DNA of 64,000 bases from CBDBJQ01 sp965206405 (GTDB lineage Bacteria; Pseudomonadota; Alphaproteobacteria; UBA8366). The translations under genes were made by a program, and so were the position numbers. The notes under the pieces were generated by a model, which searched no databases, had not been told where the DNA came from, and was given only the letters and a program-made list of their open reading frames with translations. The DNA is taken from positions 310,001-374,000 of the forward strand of contig CBDBJQ010000006.1 of NCBI GenBank assembly GCA_965206405.1. The letters are read 5' to 3'. Below are positions 42,547-51,838 of this stretch, piece by piece (the stretch's first letter is position 1; every line of letters starts with the position of its first letter).

Positions 42547-42799
42547 TTTCCCCGTCTTCTCCCCCGATTTACCGTAATTCTCCCTGATGCGTGCGGAAGT
42601 TTTATAATTACTTGTCGTGCATCTTACTCGGTTAGATGCTGTTTTGCAACATTGCGGTGTAAAATCCGTGTTTTATGCTCGTATTCGATCTTGATTGCGG
42701 CGTTTCGTTGTCGAATCTGTTGTTTCGACAGCACGCTGAACATCGGTCTCGCCGCCGGCATGGCGCCGGTAATGGGACAGCAATGGAGCCGACGGCGCC

Positions 42800-43897
42800 C
42801 TATGCGAGCAGACGCCCGACCTGGTTCAGGCTTTCCGGCATCGAAACCTTGTATGCATCGCAATAATAGCTGATCAACCGTGCGGTTTCGTCCTGGCCGA
42901 GGGCGTCCATGGCGGCGCAGGGGCCGACGCCGAACTTCAGGGCGAGTCCGGCGCCCATATCGATCTCTGCCGGAGTCGCCACGTCCTCGTCGAGTTCCTG
43001 GAGCACAGGCAGGAAGGTGGCGCCGCAGAGCCGGTCTCCGACGGTTCTGTCGGCCTCGGCGTTCTGTTCCGCTTCCTCGTCGATCTCCCAGAGCGCGTTG
43101 GTTTTGCCCATTTCGCGTACGGTCTCCGTCGGAGCATAGAAAGAGCCGTGCGGCTCGAGGTTCTCGGCGGCGTGCGCCATGGTCTGCATGCGTACGAGAT
43201 TCATGACCACGAAAGGGCCGGCCGCGACACGGAACCGCTCCTGGGCGACACGGTCGATCTGGGCCGGTGTCCCGAGTCCCTCCTCGACGAGGCGCACTGC
43301 CTCGTTGGAATAGGGGCAGAAGAAGCGATTGAGGGCGAATCCGTAGCTGTCCTTGCACAGGATCGGCTTCTTGCGGGTCGTCTCGCAGAAGGCGAGGGCA
43401 CCGTCGATGCTCGCCTGGGAGGTCTTTTCGCCGCGCACCACCTCGATGATGGGGTTGATCGCCGCCGGGTTGAAGTAGTGCAGACCGAGGAAACGCGCCG
43501 GGTTCTCCACATGCTCGGCGAGGCCGCTGACCGTAAGGCAACTGGTGTTGGTGGCGACCAGCGTGTCGGCGCCGACGATGCCGTTGAGCTTTTCGTAGAT
43601 CTCCGCTTTCACATCAAAGCGCTCGAAAATCGCCTCGATCACGAGATCGGCGCCTGCGGCGGCGTCCAGCTCCGTGCCGCCGGAGATCCGTGCGGTGGCG
43701 GCCATGGCGTCCGCTTCGTCCATGCGGCCCTTGGCGACGGCGCCGGCGTAGAATTTCTCTGCGCTCGCGAGCGCCTGGCCGACGAGATCCGAAGACACGT
43801 CGATGAGGCGCGTCTCGACGCCGCTCTGCCCGAGGTTGATGGCGATCCCCGATCCCATGGTGCCAGCTCCGATGACGGTGACGGTTTGAACGGTCAT
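42800..43897 (-). CDS. 3-hydroxyacyl-CoA dehydrogenase family protein
   Basis: 365-residue NAD-dependent dehydrogenase. The N-terminal Rossmann motif VTVIGAGTMGSGIA (about 6-19), FERFDVKAEIYEKL, TNTSCLTVSGLAEHV, and GLHYFNPAAINPIIEVVRG with the catalytic His are present; the C-terminal 3HCDH domain contains KDSYGFALNRFFCPYSNEAVRL. Oxidises a 3-hydroxyacyl-CoA in fatty-acid or related degradation. It lies downstream of the CoA-transferase cluster but has its own promoter side. Confidence 0.9.
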   Translation of the reverse strand: MTVQTVTVIGAGTMGSGIAINLGQSGVETRLIDVSSDLVGQALASAEKFYAGAVAKGRMDEADAMAATARISGGTELDAAAGADLVIEAIFERFDVKAEIYEKLNGIVGADTLVATNTSCLTVSGLAEHVENPARFLGLHYFNPAAINPIIEVVRGEKTSQASIDGALAFCETTRKKPILCKDSYGFALNRFFCPYSNEAVRLVEEGLGTPAQIDRVAQERFRVAAGPFVVMNLVRMQTMAHAAENLEPHGSFYAPTETVREMGKTNALWEIDEEAEQNAEADRTVGDRLCGATFLPVLQELDEDVATPAEIDMGAGLALKFGVGPCAAMDALGQDETARLISYYCDAYKVSMPESLNQVGRLLA

Positions 43898-44232
43898 GTT
43901 TTCCTCGATATCGCGATGTTTTCTGACCGGCGTCCCGGCGAGTGTCTAGCCGGTATTCCGGTTTCGGTGGCGGATGCTACCCGCAGGGCCGTCAAAGGCA
44001 AGATTGGTGGGTAAGATCGGGGAACAATCGAGGCCGCGATCGGGGGCAAGACCGGTGTCGGGAGCAACGTGCCGCCAATGCGGGCCTTGCAAAATCGCGG
44101 ATATTCATTAAATCGACGGCGCGTGATATCGATGTTCTGTCCGGACAGGGTCCAGACAGGCTGCCGCCACAGATTGCCGTCGGCTTGTTTCGCGCAGTCC
44201 CCCGTGGCGCGTTTTGCGGAGTGCAAGGCACA
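43898..44232. other. divergent intergenic region
   Basis: 335 bp between the dehydrogenase and the ABC ATPase gene. No gene, terminator or consensus promoter could be supported. Confidence 0.5.
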
Positions 44233-45162
44233 GTGATTGAGGTCGAGAATCTCAGCAAGCGGTTCGGTTCCCTGATCGCCGTCGACGATGTGAGCTTTTC
44301 CGTCGAACGCGGCGAGGTGCTCGGCTTGCTCGGGCCGAACGGCGCCGGAAAATCGACGACAATGAAAATGATCACCGGCTTCATCAGGCCCGATGCCGGA
44401 ACGGCACGGGTCTGCGGCTACGACGTCGTCGAGGATCCCGTGGCGGCCAAACGCAGCTTCGGCTATCTGCCGGAGGGCGCGCCGCTGTGGCCCGACATGC
44501 CGGTCCGGGGCTTTCTCGAATTCATCGCCCGCATCCGCGGCAGCGATCGCAAGCAGGCCGTGCAGCGGATCGGCGCTGCAGTCGAAAAAACCCAACTGCA
44601 GGATGTGCTCGAGCAGCCGATAGACACGCTGTCGAAGGGGTTCAAGCGCCGTGTCGGTCTGGCCCAGGCCCTGCTTCATGACCCCGAGGTACTGGTTCTC
44701 GACGAGCCCACCGACGGCCTCGACCCCAACCAAAAGCACGATGTGCGCCAGCTGATCCAGGCCATGGGCGACGACAAGGCGATTATCATCTCGACCCATA
44801 TCCTCGAGGAGGTTGAGGCAATCTGCCGGCGGGCGGCCATCATCTCCCAGGGCTGTATCGTCGCCGACAGCACACCGGAAGATCTGATACGCCGTTCGGC
44901 GCGCCATAACGGCGTCATGTTGCGCACACGCGACGTCCTGGCGGCGCGGACGGCACTGGAGGGGGTGGGCACCCTCGCCTCGATCGAGTTGACCAGCGGA
45001 AATTGGATCTTCGCCAGGCCCCGCGACGGCGCTTCCATCCTCGAGAGCGTCACCGCGGCGTTGCAGCAGGGCGGCGTGACCGTCGATGAAATCACCGTCG
45101 AGCGAGGTCGCTTGGACGAGGTTTTCCGCGATATCACCGGAGCCGAGTCGCACGATGCGTAA
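44233..45162 (+). CDS. ABC transporter ATP-binding protein, GldA-like
   Basis: 309-residue ATPase. Walker A GPNGAGKST (about 38-46), signature LSKGFKRRVGLAQALLHDP and Walker B VLVLDEPTDGLDP are intact; a C-terminal DUF4162-like segment follows. Start at GTG 44233; GTG 44221 is possible. The following permease and GldG-like gene make this a three-gene export or membrane-remodelling ABC system resembling GldA/F/G of Bacteroidetes, which is also common outside gliding bacteria. Confidence 0.88.
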   Translation: MIEVENLSKRFGSLIAVDDVSFSVERGEVLGLLGPNGAGKSTTMKMITGFIRPDAGTARVCGYDVVEDPVAAKRSFGYLPEGAPLWPDMPVRGFLEFIARIRGSDRKQAVQRIGAAVEKTQLQDVLEQPIDTLSKGFKRRVGLAQALLHDPEVLVLDEPTDGLDPNQKHDVRQLIQAMGDDKAIIISTHILEEVEAICRRAAIISQGCIVADSTPEDLIRRSARHNGVMLRTRDVLAARTALEGVGTLASIELTSGNWIFARPRDGASILESVTAALQQGGVTVDEITVERGRLDEVFRDITGAESHDA

Positions 45163-45892
45163 TATCGCCATCATTTTCCGGCGCGAGATGGCGGGGTACT
45201 TCACCACTCCGCTGGCCTACGTGTTCATCGTCATTTTTCTGGTCCTGGCTGGTGCCCTGACGTTTTTCTCGGGTGGGCTGTTCGAGAGCAACCAAGCCGG
45301 CCTCGACGTGTTTTTCGGCTTTCACCCCTGGCTCTACGTGGTGCTGATCCCCGCGATCGCGATGCGGCTCTGGGCCGAAGAGCGCAAGACCGGCACGATC
45401 GAGCTTCTGATGACCCTGCCGGTGACCGTTTTCGAGGCGGTGCTGGGCAAGTTTCTCGCGGCTTGGTGCTTTACTGCGGTCGCGCTCGCCCTGACCTTTC
45501 CGCTCTGGCTCACCGTCAACTATCTCGGTGAGCCGGATAACGGTGTCATCCTCGCTGGCTATATCGGCAGTCTGCTGATGGCGGGCGGGTTTCTTGCCAT
45601 CGGTTCCTTTGCCTCGGCGCTGACCGGCAACCAGGTAATCGCCTTCATCGCCGGGACCACCTTGTGCTTCCTGTTCGTGGTGACGGGAACTTCGATTGTT
45701 CTCTCGGCGCTGACGAGCTGGGCTCCTGGCTGGCTGATCGACGCAGTGCAGCACCTCAGTTTCATCGACCACTTCCTGTCGATTTCCCGGGGGTTGCTGG
45801 ACTTCCGGGATGTCGTCTACTTCCTGTCCACCATTCTCGCTTTCCTGTGCTTGACCGGGCTTCTTGTCACGCGCAAGAAAGCCTCTCATTGA
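45155..45892 (+). CDS. ABC transporter permease, GldF-like
   Basis: 245-residue ABC-2-type permease with six membrane segments (YVFIVIFLVLAGALTFFSGG onward) and the AMRLWAEERKTGTIELLMTL motif of this family. ATG 45155 overlaps the ATPase gene by 8 nt. Confidence 0.88.
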   Translation: MRNIAIIFRREMAGYFTTPLAYVFIVIFLVLAGALTFFSGGLFESNQAGLDVFFGFHPWLYVVLIPAIAMRLWAEERKTGTIELLMTLPVTVFEAVLGKFLAAWCFTAVALALTFPLWLTVNYLGEPDNGVILAGYIGSLLMAGGFLAIGSFASALTGNQVIAFIAGTTLCFLFVVTGTSIVLSALTSWAPGWLIDAVQHLSFIDHFLSISRGLLDFRDVVYFLSTILAFLCLTGLLVTRKKASH

Positions 45893-45905
45893 CAGGAGGT
45901 CGCCC

Positions 45906-47882
45906 GTGATCGCGCGTCTTTTCCATATGCGCGGGACCGCCTCGGGGCTGGCGGTGCTCGTGATCGCGCTGTTTCTCGTGGTCAATATCGGCGCGTCCCG
46001 CGTCACCGGATGGCGCGCTGACCTGACCGAAGAGCACCTGTTCACACTGTCGGACGGCACCAGCGACCTTCTCGCTTCCCTGTCCCGGCCGGTGACGATC
46101 ACTCTCTATTATTCCCGGGCGCTGGGCGATGCCCTGCCGCCCTACAACCTGGCTGCGGTCCGGGTGCGCCAGATGCTGCGGGACTTCGCACTTCATTCGG
46201 AGGGCTGGCTGACCTTCACCGAGGAGGAGCCGGAGCCGTTCTCCGAAAGCGAGGACGATGCCGTCGCCGCTGGCCTTCAGGGCGTGCCGCTCGACCGAAG
46301 TGGCGACAAGGTCTATTTCGGCATCGTCGCCCGTGCCGGCGACACCCATGGCGCTATTCCCATCGTTCAGCTCAACCGCGAGCGGTTCCTCGAATACGAC
46401 CTCGCGCGCCTGGTTTCCGCCATCCAGAAGTCGGAGCAGCCGGTCGTCGGCGTGTGGACCAGCACGCCGATGTTCGGTGACATGGCGGCCCGCATGCAGG
46501 GCCTGCCGACGCAGGAATGGGCGCTGATCGAGGAGTTGCGCCAGCAGTTCGAGGTTCGCCAGATCCTGATCCCGAGCCAGCTCAAGGACGTCGATGTCTT
46601 GATCCTGGGCCACCCCGTCTTGCGGGAACAGGATGCCTACGCGGTCGACCAATTCATGCTCCGCGGCGGCAAGGCGTTGATTTTTGTCGATCCGCTCAAC
46701 GAGGGTGCCGCCAGCCAGCGCTCTGCGTTTGCTACCCTGCCGGTGTCGTCAAATATGCAGGAGTTGTTCGACACCTGGGGCGTTGCGTTCGATGACAAAT
46801 ACGTCGCAGGCGACATCAAGCTTGCCCGGGTCGTCAATGCGGGCACTGACACAAATATCATTCCGGCTCCGTTCGTTACCTGGATGGAGCTTTCGGGAGA
46901 AAATTTCTCGAAAAAAGACCCGGTAACGGCAGAGTTGGCAAAAATCAACCTGGCCAGCATCGGGATCGTCGGTCTGCGTGAGGATTCTCCGCTTACCGGC
47001 GAGCCGCTCCTGTGGACAACCGAGCAATCCCAGCGGATCGAGGTCGAGAAGGTCATGGAGAATCCGCCCGATATTCGCGGGCTGGCGGAGCGTTTCAAGG
47101 CTTCCGGCGAACGGCTCACACTCGCGTTGCGGATGACCGGGGAGGTCGAAACCGCGTTTCCCGACGGCCCTCCGAAAAGCGAGGACGAGAAGAAAGCCGC
47201 CGAGAAGCCGTCCGATGCTGGGAAGTCGACTGGCGCCGAGAAGTCGGCCGAGGCCGGCAAGGCAGGGAGCGCGGATGGCGAGGAGACGCTTCTGCCGCAT
47301 ATCGCCCGGTCCGAGGCGCCGATGAACGCTATTCTGGTCGCCGATTCAGATTTTCTGTCCGATGTGTTCTGGGTTCGCCGTCAGCAGTTCCTTGGCGCCC
47401 AGCTCAGGCTTCCGATCGCCAACAACGGCGATTTCGTCGTCAATGCGGTCGAGAATCTGGCCGGCGCGACGGGTCTGATCGGCCTGCGCAGCCGGGGGTC
47501 TGGCCAACGGCCGTTCACGCGCATCCAGGAGATGCAGTTTGCCGCCCAGCAGCAGTTCCAGGCGAAGGAACAGCAGCTTCAGCGTCGGGTCGAGGAGGTT
47601 GAGGTCAAGCTCCAGGAGCTGCAGAAGAAAGCTGGCGGAGGCGACGCCGCCAAGGTCGGTGAGGCGCAATCCCAGGAGGTTGTGGCGTTCACCAAGGAGC
47701 TGATTGCGACGCGCAAGGATTTGCGCACGGTTCGCCGCGAGCTGCGCCGGGATATCGACGGGCTGCGGGACGTCCTGCGCTTCACCAACATCGCGCTGGT
47801 TCCGATCCTGGTGACGCTGTGCGCCCTGGTTCTGGTGATAATACGCCGCCGCCGGCGCAAGCGGGCCACCGCCACCGCCTGA
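45906..47882 (+). CDS. GldG-like ABC-associated protein
   Basis: 658-residue membrane protein. The N-terminal segment (about 12-30) precedes an ABC_transp_aux domain (LTEEHLFTLSDGTSDLL, VTITLYYSRAL, PVVGVWTSTP, VLILGHPV). A Lys/Glu/Ala-rich low-complexity insert lies at about 425-455 and a coiled coil at about 540-620, then a C-terminal helix (IALVPILVTLCALVLVII) and a basic tail. GTG 45906 follows AGGAGG 6 nt upstream. Probably spans the periplasm between GldF-like permease and envelope; substrate unknown. Confidence 0.87.
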   Translation: MIARLFHMRGTASGLAVLVIALFLVVNIGASRVTGWRADLTEEHLFTLSDGTSDLLASLSRPVTITLYYSRALGDALPPYNLAAVRVRQMLRDFALHSEGWLTFTEEEPEPFSESEDDAVAAGLQGVPLDRSGDKVYFGIVARAGDTHGAIPIVQLNRERFLEYDLARLVSAIQKSEQPVVGVWTSTPMFGDMAARMQGLPTQEWALIEELRQQFEVRQILIPSQLKDVDVLILGHPVLREQDAYAVDQFMLRGGKALIFVDPLNEGAASQRSAFATLPVSSNMQELFDTWGVAFDDKYVAGDIKLARVVNAGTDTNIIPAPFVTWMELSGENFSKKDPVTAELAKINLASIGIVGLREDSPLTGEPLLWTTEQSQRIEVEKVMENPPDIRGLAERFKASGERLTLALRMTGEVETAFPDGPPKSEDEKKAAEKPSDAGKSTGAEKSAEAGKAGSADGEETLLPHIARSEAPMNAILVADSDFLSDVFWVRRQQFLGAQLRLPIANNGDFVVNAVENLAGATGLIGLRSRGSGQRPFTRIQEMQFAAQQQFQAKEQQLQRRVEEVEVKLQELQKKAGGGDAAKVGEAQSQEVVAFTKELIATRKDLRTVRRELRRDIDGLRDVLRFTNIALVPILVTLCALVLVIIRRRRRKRATATA

Positions 47883-47922
47883 TCGCAGGGCCCCTCCGGC
47901 GAGGGGGCTGGCCGGGATCAGA

Positions 47923-47995
47923 ATCCGGCGCAGCTGGAACGGGATCAGACCATCCGGCGCAGCTGGAACAGGATCAGACCATCCGGCGCAGCCGG
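47923..47995. repeat. 29-bp tandem repeat at the metW 3' end
   Basis: 2.5 copies with units beginning ATCCGGCGCAGCTGGAAC at 47923, 47952 and 47981. Each full unit contains ATCAGACC, which holds the metW stop (47974-47976) in the copy nearest the gene. Confidence 0.9.
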
Positions 47996-48591
47996 AAAAT
48001 GCCTCCCGTGGCTGTCCAGTTGGCAAGCCGGCTGTCCGCCGCCATGGGCCGTTGCCTGTGGTCGAAGGCGGTCGCATGCTCCACCATGGCCCCTTCCGCC
48101 CGGCACAGATCCCTGAAATCAAGGATGGTGCAGAGGTGGATGTTCTTGGTGTCGTACCACTTGTGCGGTAACGCCTCGGTTTCCGGCATCCGGCCGCAGA
48201 ACAGCAGGTTTGCCCGGATGCGCCAGTAACCGAAATTCGGGAAAGACACGATCGCGTTACGACCGATGCGCACCAGGTTCCGCAATACGCCACGCGGGTT
48301 CTTGGTCGCCTGCAGGGTCTGGCTCAGCACCGCGTAATCGAACGCGTCTTCGGGATAATCGTCGAGATCGGTGTCGGCATCGCCCTGGATTACCGACAGG
48401 CCATTGCCGACGCAATTGCTGACGCCCTCCATGCTGAGTTCGATTCCCCGGCCGTCGACGTTCTTGTTCTCCGCCAGCCAGGCGAGCAGGGTGCCGTCGC
48501 CGCAGCCGATATCGAGCAGCCGGCTACCTGGGGCAATCATGTCGGCAATGAGCTGGAGGTCGGGGCGGTCGGGCCGGAACGCCACGGACAT
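47974..48591 (-). CDS. metW: methionine biosynthesis protein MetW
   Basis: 205-residue methyltransferase-fold protein. The SAM-binding motif LLDIGCGDGTLLAWL (about 29-43) and family segment SFPNFGYWRIRANLLFCGRM are intact. MetW is the usual partner of MetX and boosts its acyltransferase activity in proteobacteria. The ATG at 48591 overlaps the metX stop by one base. Confidence 0.93.
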   Translation of the reverse strand: MSVAFRPDRPDLQLIADMIAPGSRLLDIGCGDGTLLAWLAENKNVDGRGIELSMEGVSNCVGNGLSVIQGDADTDLDDYPEDAFDYAVLSQTLQATKNPRGVLRNLVRIGRNAIVSFPNFGYWRIRANLLFCGRMPETEALPHKWYDTKNIHLCTILDFRDLCRAEGAMVEHATAFDHRQRPMAADSRLANWTATGGIFRLRRMV

Positions 48592-49751
48592 CAGGGGGCC
48601 AGCCCCCGGTGCTTGGCGCATCCGCCAAGGAAGCCCGCAACGACGTCCCGGAATTCGGGCTCGTCGAGCAGGAACGCGTCATGTCCCTTATCGCTGTTGA
48701 TTTCGACAAAGCTGACATTGGCTGCCGCCGCGTTCAGCGCGTGCACGATGCGTCGGCTCTCGGAGGTCGGGAACAGCCAGTCGCTGCTGAACGAAACAAC
48801 ACAGAACCGGGTGCTCTTGCCCGCAAAGGCGTGCGGCAGATCTCCGCCGCATTCCTCCTCGAGGTCGAAGTAGTCCATGGCCTTGGTGATGTAGAGATAG
48901 GAATTGGCATCGAAGCGTTCGACGAAACCCTCTCCCTGATGACGCAGGTAGCTTTCGACCTTGAAATCGACATCGAAACTGTAGCTGAGGCTGTCTCGAT
49001 CCTGCAGGGCGCGGCTGAACTTTCTGTCCAGCGACGCCTCCGAGAGATAGGTGATGTGCGCCAGCATCCGCGCCGTGGCCAGTCCGCCGCGGGGCTCGAC
49101 GCCCTGCGTGGAATAGTCACCACCGCGCCAGTCGGGATCGGTCCGGATTGCCTGCCTGCCGACCTCGTGGAGGGCAATGTTCTGTGCCGTATGCCGTGTC
49201 GCGCCGGCGACCGGAATCGCCGAGAACACCCTGTCGCCATGCTGTGCGCACCATTCCAGCACCTGCATGGCGCCCATCGAGCCGCCGGCAATGCAGAACA
49301 GCTGCTCGATGCCGAGGTGGTCGATCAGCATCTTCTGGGACCGGACCATGTCGCCGATGGTGATGACCGGAAAATCCATGTTCCAGGGCAGCCCGGTCGC
49401 CGGATTCATCTCTTTCGGCCCTGTCGTGCCCATGCAGCCGCCGAGCACATTGGGGCAGATAATGAAGAAGCGGTCGGTGTCGAAAGACAGGCCCGGGCCG
49501 ACCATCTGGTGCCACCAACCCTCTCTCTGGGTGACCGGGTGCTTGTCGGTGGCGTACTGGTCACCGGTGAGTGCATGGCAGAGCAAAATGGCGTTCGAGC
49601 GGTCGTTGTTGAGGGTGCCGTAGGTCTGGTAGGCAATGACATGGCCTTCGAGCACACCGCCCCTGTCGAGTTTCAGGGCCTCGGCCTTCAGCGCGCCGGC
49701 GACACCGAAGGAGGACGTGGATTCGTTTTGTGTGGAAAGCTGGGCCGTCAT
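48591..49751 (-). CDS. metX: homoserine O-acyltransferase MetX
   Basis: 386-residue alpha/beta hydrolase-fold enzyme committing homoserine to methionine. Nucleophile elbow GGSMGAMQ, catalytic Asp in SSDWLFP and His in KGHDAFL are present. Acetyl- and succinyl-specific forms cannot be separated by eye. ATG 49751 starts the recognisable sequence; ATG 49784 would add 11 residues. A TTGACA (minus strand, 49818-49823) may be a -35 but lacks a good -10. No SAM-riboswitch fold was recognised upstream. Confidence 0.92.
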   Translation of the reverse strand: MTAQLSTQNESTSSFGVAGALKAEALKLDRGGVLEGHVIAYQTYGTLNNDRSNAILLCHALTGDQYATDKHPVTQREGWWHQMVGPGLSFDTDRFFIICPNVLGGCMGTTGPKEMNPATGLPWNMDFPVITIGDMVRSQKMLIDHLGIEQLFCIAGGSMGAMQVLEWCAQHGDRVFSAIPVAGATRHTAQNIALHEVGRQAIRTDPDWRGGDYSTQGVEPRGGLATARMLAHITYLSEASLDRKFSRALQDRDSLSYSFDVDFKVESYLRHQGEGFVERFDANSYLYITKAMDYFDLEEECGGDLPHAFAGKSTRFCVVSFSSDWLFPTSESRRIVHALNAAAANVSFVEINSDKGHDAFLLDEPEFRDVVAGFLGGCAKHRGLAP

Positions 49752-49892
49752 TGTGCGATCCGCCACACTCTGGAATTTACGCAAGGGGTGCGCTAGTTAG
49801 GGGGGACGAGGCTGATCTGTCAATCGCGGTTGCGAGTTTGGCGGGCTGACGGCCCGGTGCCTGGACCCCTTTTCTGAAGGTTGCGGCGGCAG

Positions 49893-50750
49893 ATGACAGA
49901 AGCCAAGCGTTCGCTCGATGATCTGCGGCAGGAACTCGATTCCATAGACCGCGGAATCCACGAGTTGATTATCCGGCGCGGCGCGCTGGCTGGAGAAATC
50001 TCGGCCATCAAGGAGCGAGATTCGATCGAACGCATCCGGCCGGGGCGCGAGGCGGTGATCCTGAGGAATCTTGCAGCACGGCATGACGGCGTGTTCCCCG
50101 TCGCCGCCGTGCTGCGGATATGGCGTGAACTGATCGCCTCGATCACGCGGCTGGAGCTTGCTGACTATGCTGTGGCCGTCTTCGTCGAAGACGGACCTGG
50201 CTGGGACATGGCGCGCGACCAGTTCGGCAGCACCACACGGATGCTTCCCTGCGACGATGCGGAAGCGGCCCTGGCCGCGGTGACGGCTCGCAAGACGACG
50301 CTTGGCGTCGTTCCGTTTCCCGCCGAGGGAACAGGGGGCTGGTGGGCTGCGCTCGCGGCGCCGGGTGCGCCCAAGGTTGTCTACCGTCTGCCTTTTGCGG
50401 GCCCGTGGAACGCCCGTCCTGCCGCCGCGCTCGCCTTCGGCTACATCACGCCGGAGCCGAGCGGTGACGATCTATCGCTGTTGGTGGTCGAGACAACCGA
50501 CCCGTCTGGACCGGAGGCGGTGTTTGCCGCGCGCGGCCTGACGCCTGAATGCATTGTCGCCGATCCCGGACAGGATCGCCGTCGCCTGGTCGAGGTTCCG
50601 GGGTTTTGGGCCACAGATGACGGGAAACTAGCGGAAATCACCGCTGATCCTGCAATTACGTCCCTCGCCGTGGTCGGTGTCTATCCCCGGCCAATGCCCG
50701 GGGTGGGCCAGGGGATCACCGGGCTGGAAACCGGGGGAGACGGAACATGA
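49893..50750 (+). CDS. chorismate mutase with C-terminal extension
   Basis: 285-residue protein. Residues 1-90 form an AroQ-type (helical) chorismate mutase: LDDLRQELDSIDRGIHELI, KERDSIERIRPGREAVILRNLA. The remaining 190 residues (ADYAVAVFVED, GVVPFPAEGTGGWWAAL, SLAVVGVYPRP) resemble a prephenate-dehydratase-like binding fold without its catalytic motifs, possibly regulatory. ATG 49893 is preferred over TTG 49881. Starts the mutase-hisC-tyrA operon; full-length pheA is elsewhere (10.9 kb). Confidence 0.85.
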   Translation: MTEAKRSLDDLRQELDSIDRGIHELIIRRGALAGEISAIKERDSIERIRPGREAVILRNLAARHDGVFPVAAVLRIWRELIASITRLELADYAVAVFVEDGPGWDMARDQFGSTTRMLPCDDAEAALAAVTARKTTLGVVPFPAEGTGGWWAALAAPGAPKVVYRLPFAGPWNARPAAALAFGYITPEPSGDDLSLLVVETTDPSGPEAVFAARGLTPECIVADPGQDRRRLVEVPGFWATDDGKLAEITADPAITSLAVVGVYPRPMPGVGQGITGLETGGDGT

Positions 50751-51838
50751 CCGCACCCCGCCCGCGGCCTGGTGTCCTCGATATTGATCGCTATGTCGGC
50801 GGTGCGCACAGTGCGGAAACCTACACCGGAGAGCCGGCAATTCTGGCTTCCAACGAAACGCCGCTGGGCCCGAGTCCGTATGCAATGGAGGCTTTCCGCA
50901 GTGTCTCGGAGAGCCTGCACCGCTATCCCGACGGAAGTGCCGCCGAGTTGCGGGCCGCAATCGGAACCCGGTTCGGCGTCGATCCGAATCGCATTGTCTG
51001 TGGCTCGGGCTCGGATGAGCTGATCGCGCTTCTGACCCGGGCCTATGCCGGCCCGGGCGAGGAAGTGCTGCACACCGAGTATGGCTTCCTGATGTACAGA
51101 ATCTCGGCGAAGTCATCCGGCGCGACGCCCATCGCCGCACCGGAAGATAACCTTGCCGCCGATATTGACGCGATCCTGGCGCGGGCAGGCGACAAAACCA
51201 GGGTGGTGTTTCTCGCCAATCCCAACAACCCGACCGGGAGTTACGTTTCCGTATCGGAAATCGAGCGGTTGCGCGCCGGTCTCCCCGACCGTGCGCTGCT
51301 GGTCATTGACGCCGCCTATGCCGAATACGTGCACCGCAACGACTATGCAGCCGGCATCGAACTGGTCGAGGCGCATGACAACGTGGTCATGCTCCGGACC
51401 TTTTCGAAGATCTTTGGCCTTGCGGCCCTGCGCCTTGGCTGGGCCTACTGCCCGCCGGATGTCGTCGACGTTCTCAACCGCGTCCGCAGTCCGTTCAACG
51501 TCGGTGCCGCTACCCAGGCGGCGGGCGTCGCTGCCGTCGCCGATTTGTCGCACACCGATGCCGGGGTGGCCCATAACGACACCTGGCTTCCGTGGCTGAC
51601 CGCGGCACTCGAGGATCTCGGCCTGTCGCCACCGCCCTCAATCGGCAATTTCGCACTGGCCCGGTTCGGGGACGCCGAGACCGCGGCTTCGGCCTATAAC
51701 TTCCTGATGACGCGTGGGGTTATCACCCGCAGCCTGGGAGGCTACGGCTTGCCCGAGAGCCTGCGGATCACCGTCGGGCTGGAGGACGAACTCAAGCGCC
51801 TCGTCGATGCGCTGGCCGAACTCCGGAAGTCGCCTTGA
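50747..51838 (+). CDS. hisC: histidinol-phosphate / aromatic aminotransferase
   Basis: 363-residue class I/II PLP aminotransferase. ILASNETPLGPSP, NPNNPTGSYVS, DAAYAEYV and the PLP Lys in TFSKIFGLAALRLGW are present. Placement between chorismate mutase and tyrA suggests it transaminates prephenate or phenylpyruvate/4-hydroxyphenylpyruvate as well as, or instead of, imidazole-acetol phosphate. ATGA overlap upstream; TTGA overlap with tyrA. Confidence 0.9.
   Translation: MTAPRPRPGVLDIDRYVGGAHSAETYTGEPAILASNETPLGPSPYAMEAFRSVSESLHRYPDGSAAELRAAIGTRFGVDPNRIVCGSGSDELIALLTRAYAGPGEEVLHTEYGFLMYRISAKSSGATPIAAPEDNLAADIDAILARAGDKTRVVFLANPNNPTGSYVSVSEIERLRAGLPDRALLVIDAAYAEYVHRNDYAAGIELVEAHDNVVMLRTFSKIFGLAALRLGWAYCPPDVVDVLNRVRSPFNVGAATQAAGVAAVADLSHTDAGVAHNDTWLPWLTAALEDLGLSPPPSIGNFALARFGDAETAASAYNFLMTRGVITRSLGGYGLPESLRITVGLEDELKRLVDALAELRKSP

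Noticed and set aside
47923..47995. Possible CRISPR-like array (29-bp repeats)
   Set aside because: The repeats are directly adjacent with no spacers and no cas genes; a simple tandem duplication of the metW 3' end.
49752..49892. SAM-binding riboswitch upstream of metX
   Set aside because: The expected conserved pseudoknot sequence could not be found by eye; only a TTGACA hexamer is visible. A covariance-model search would be decisive.
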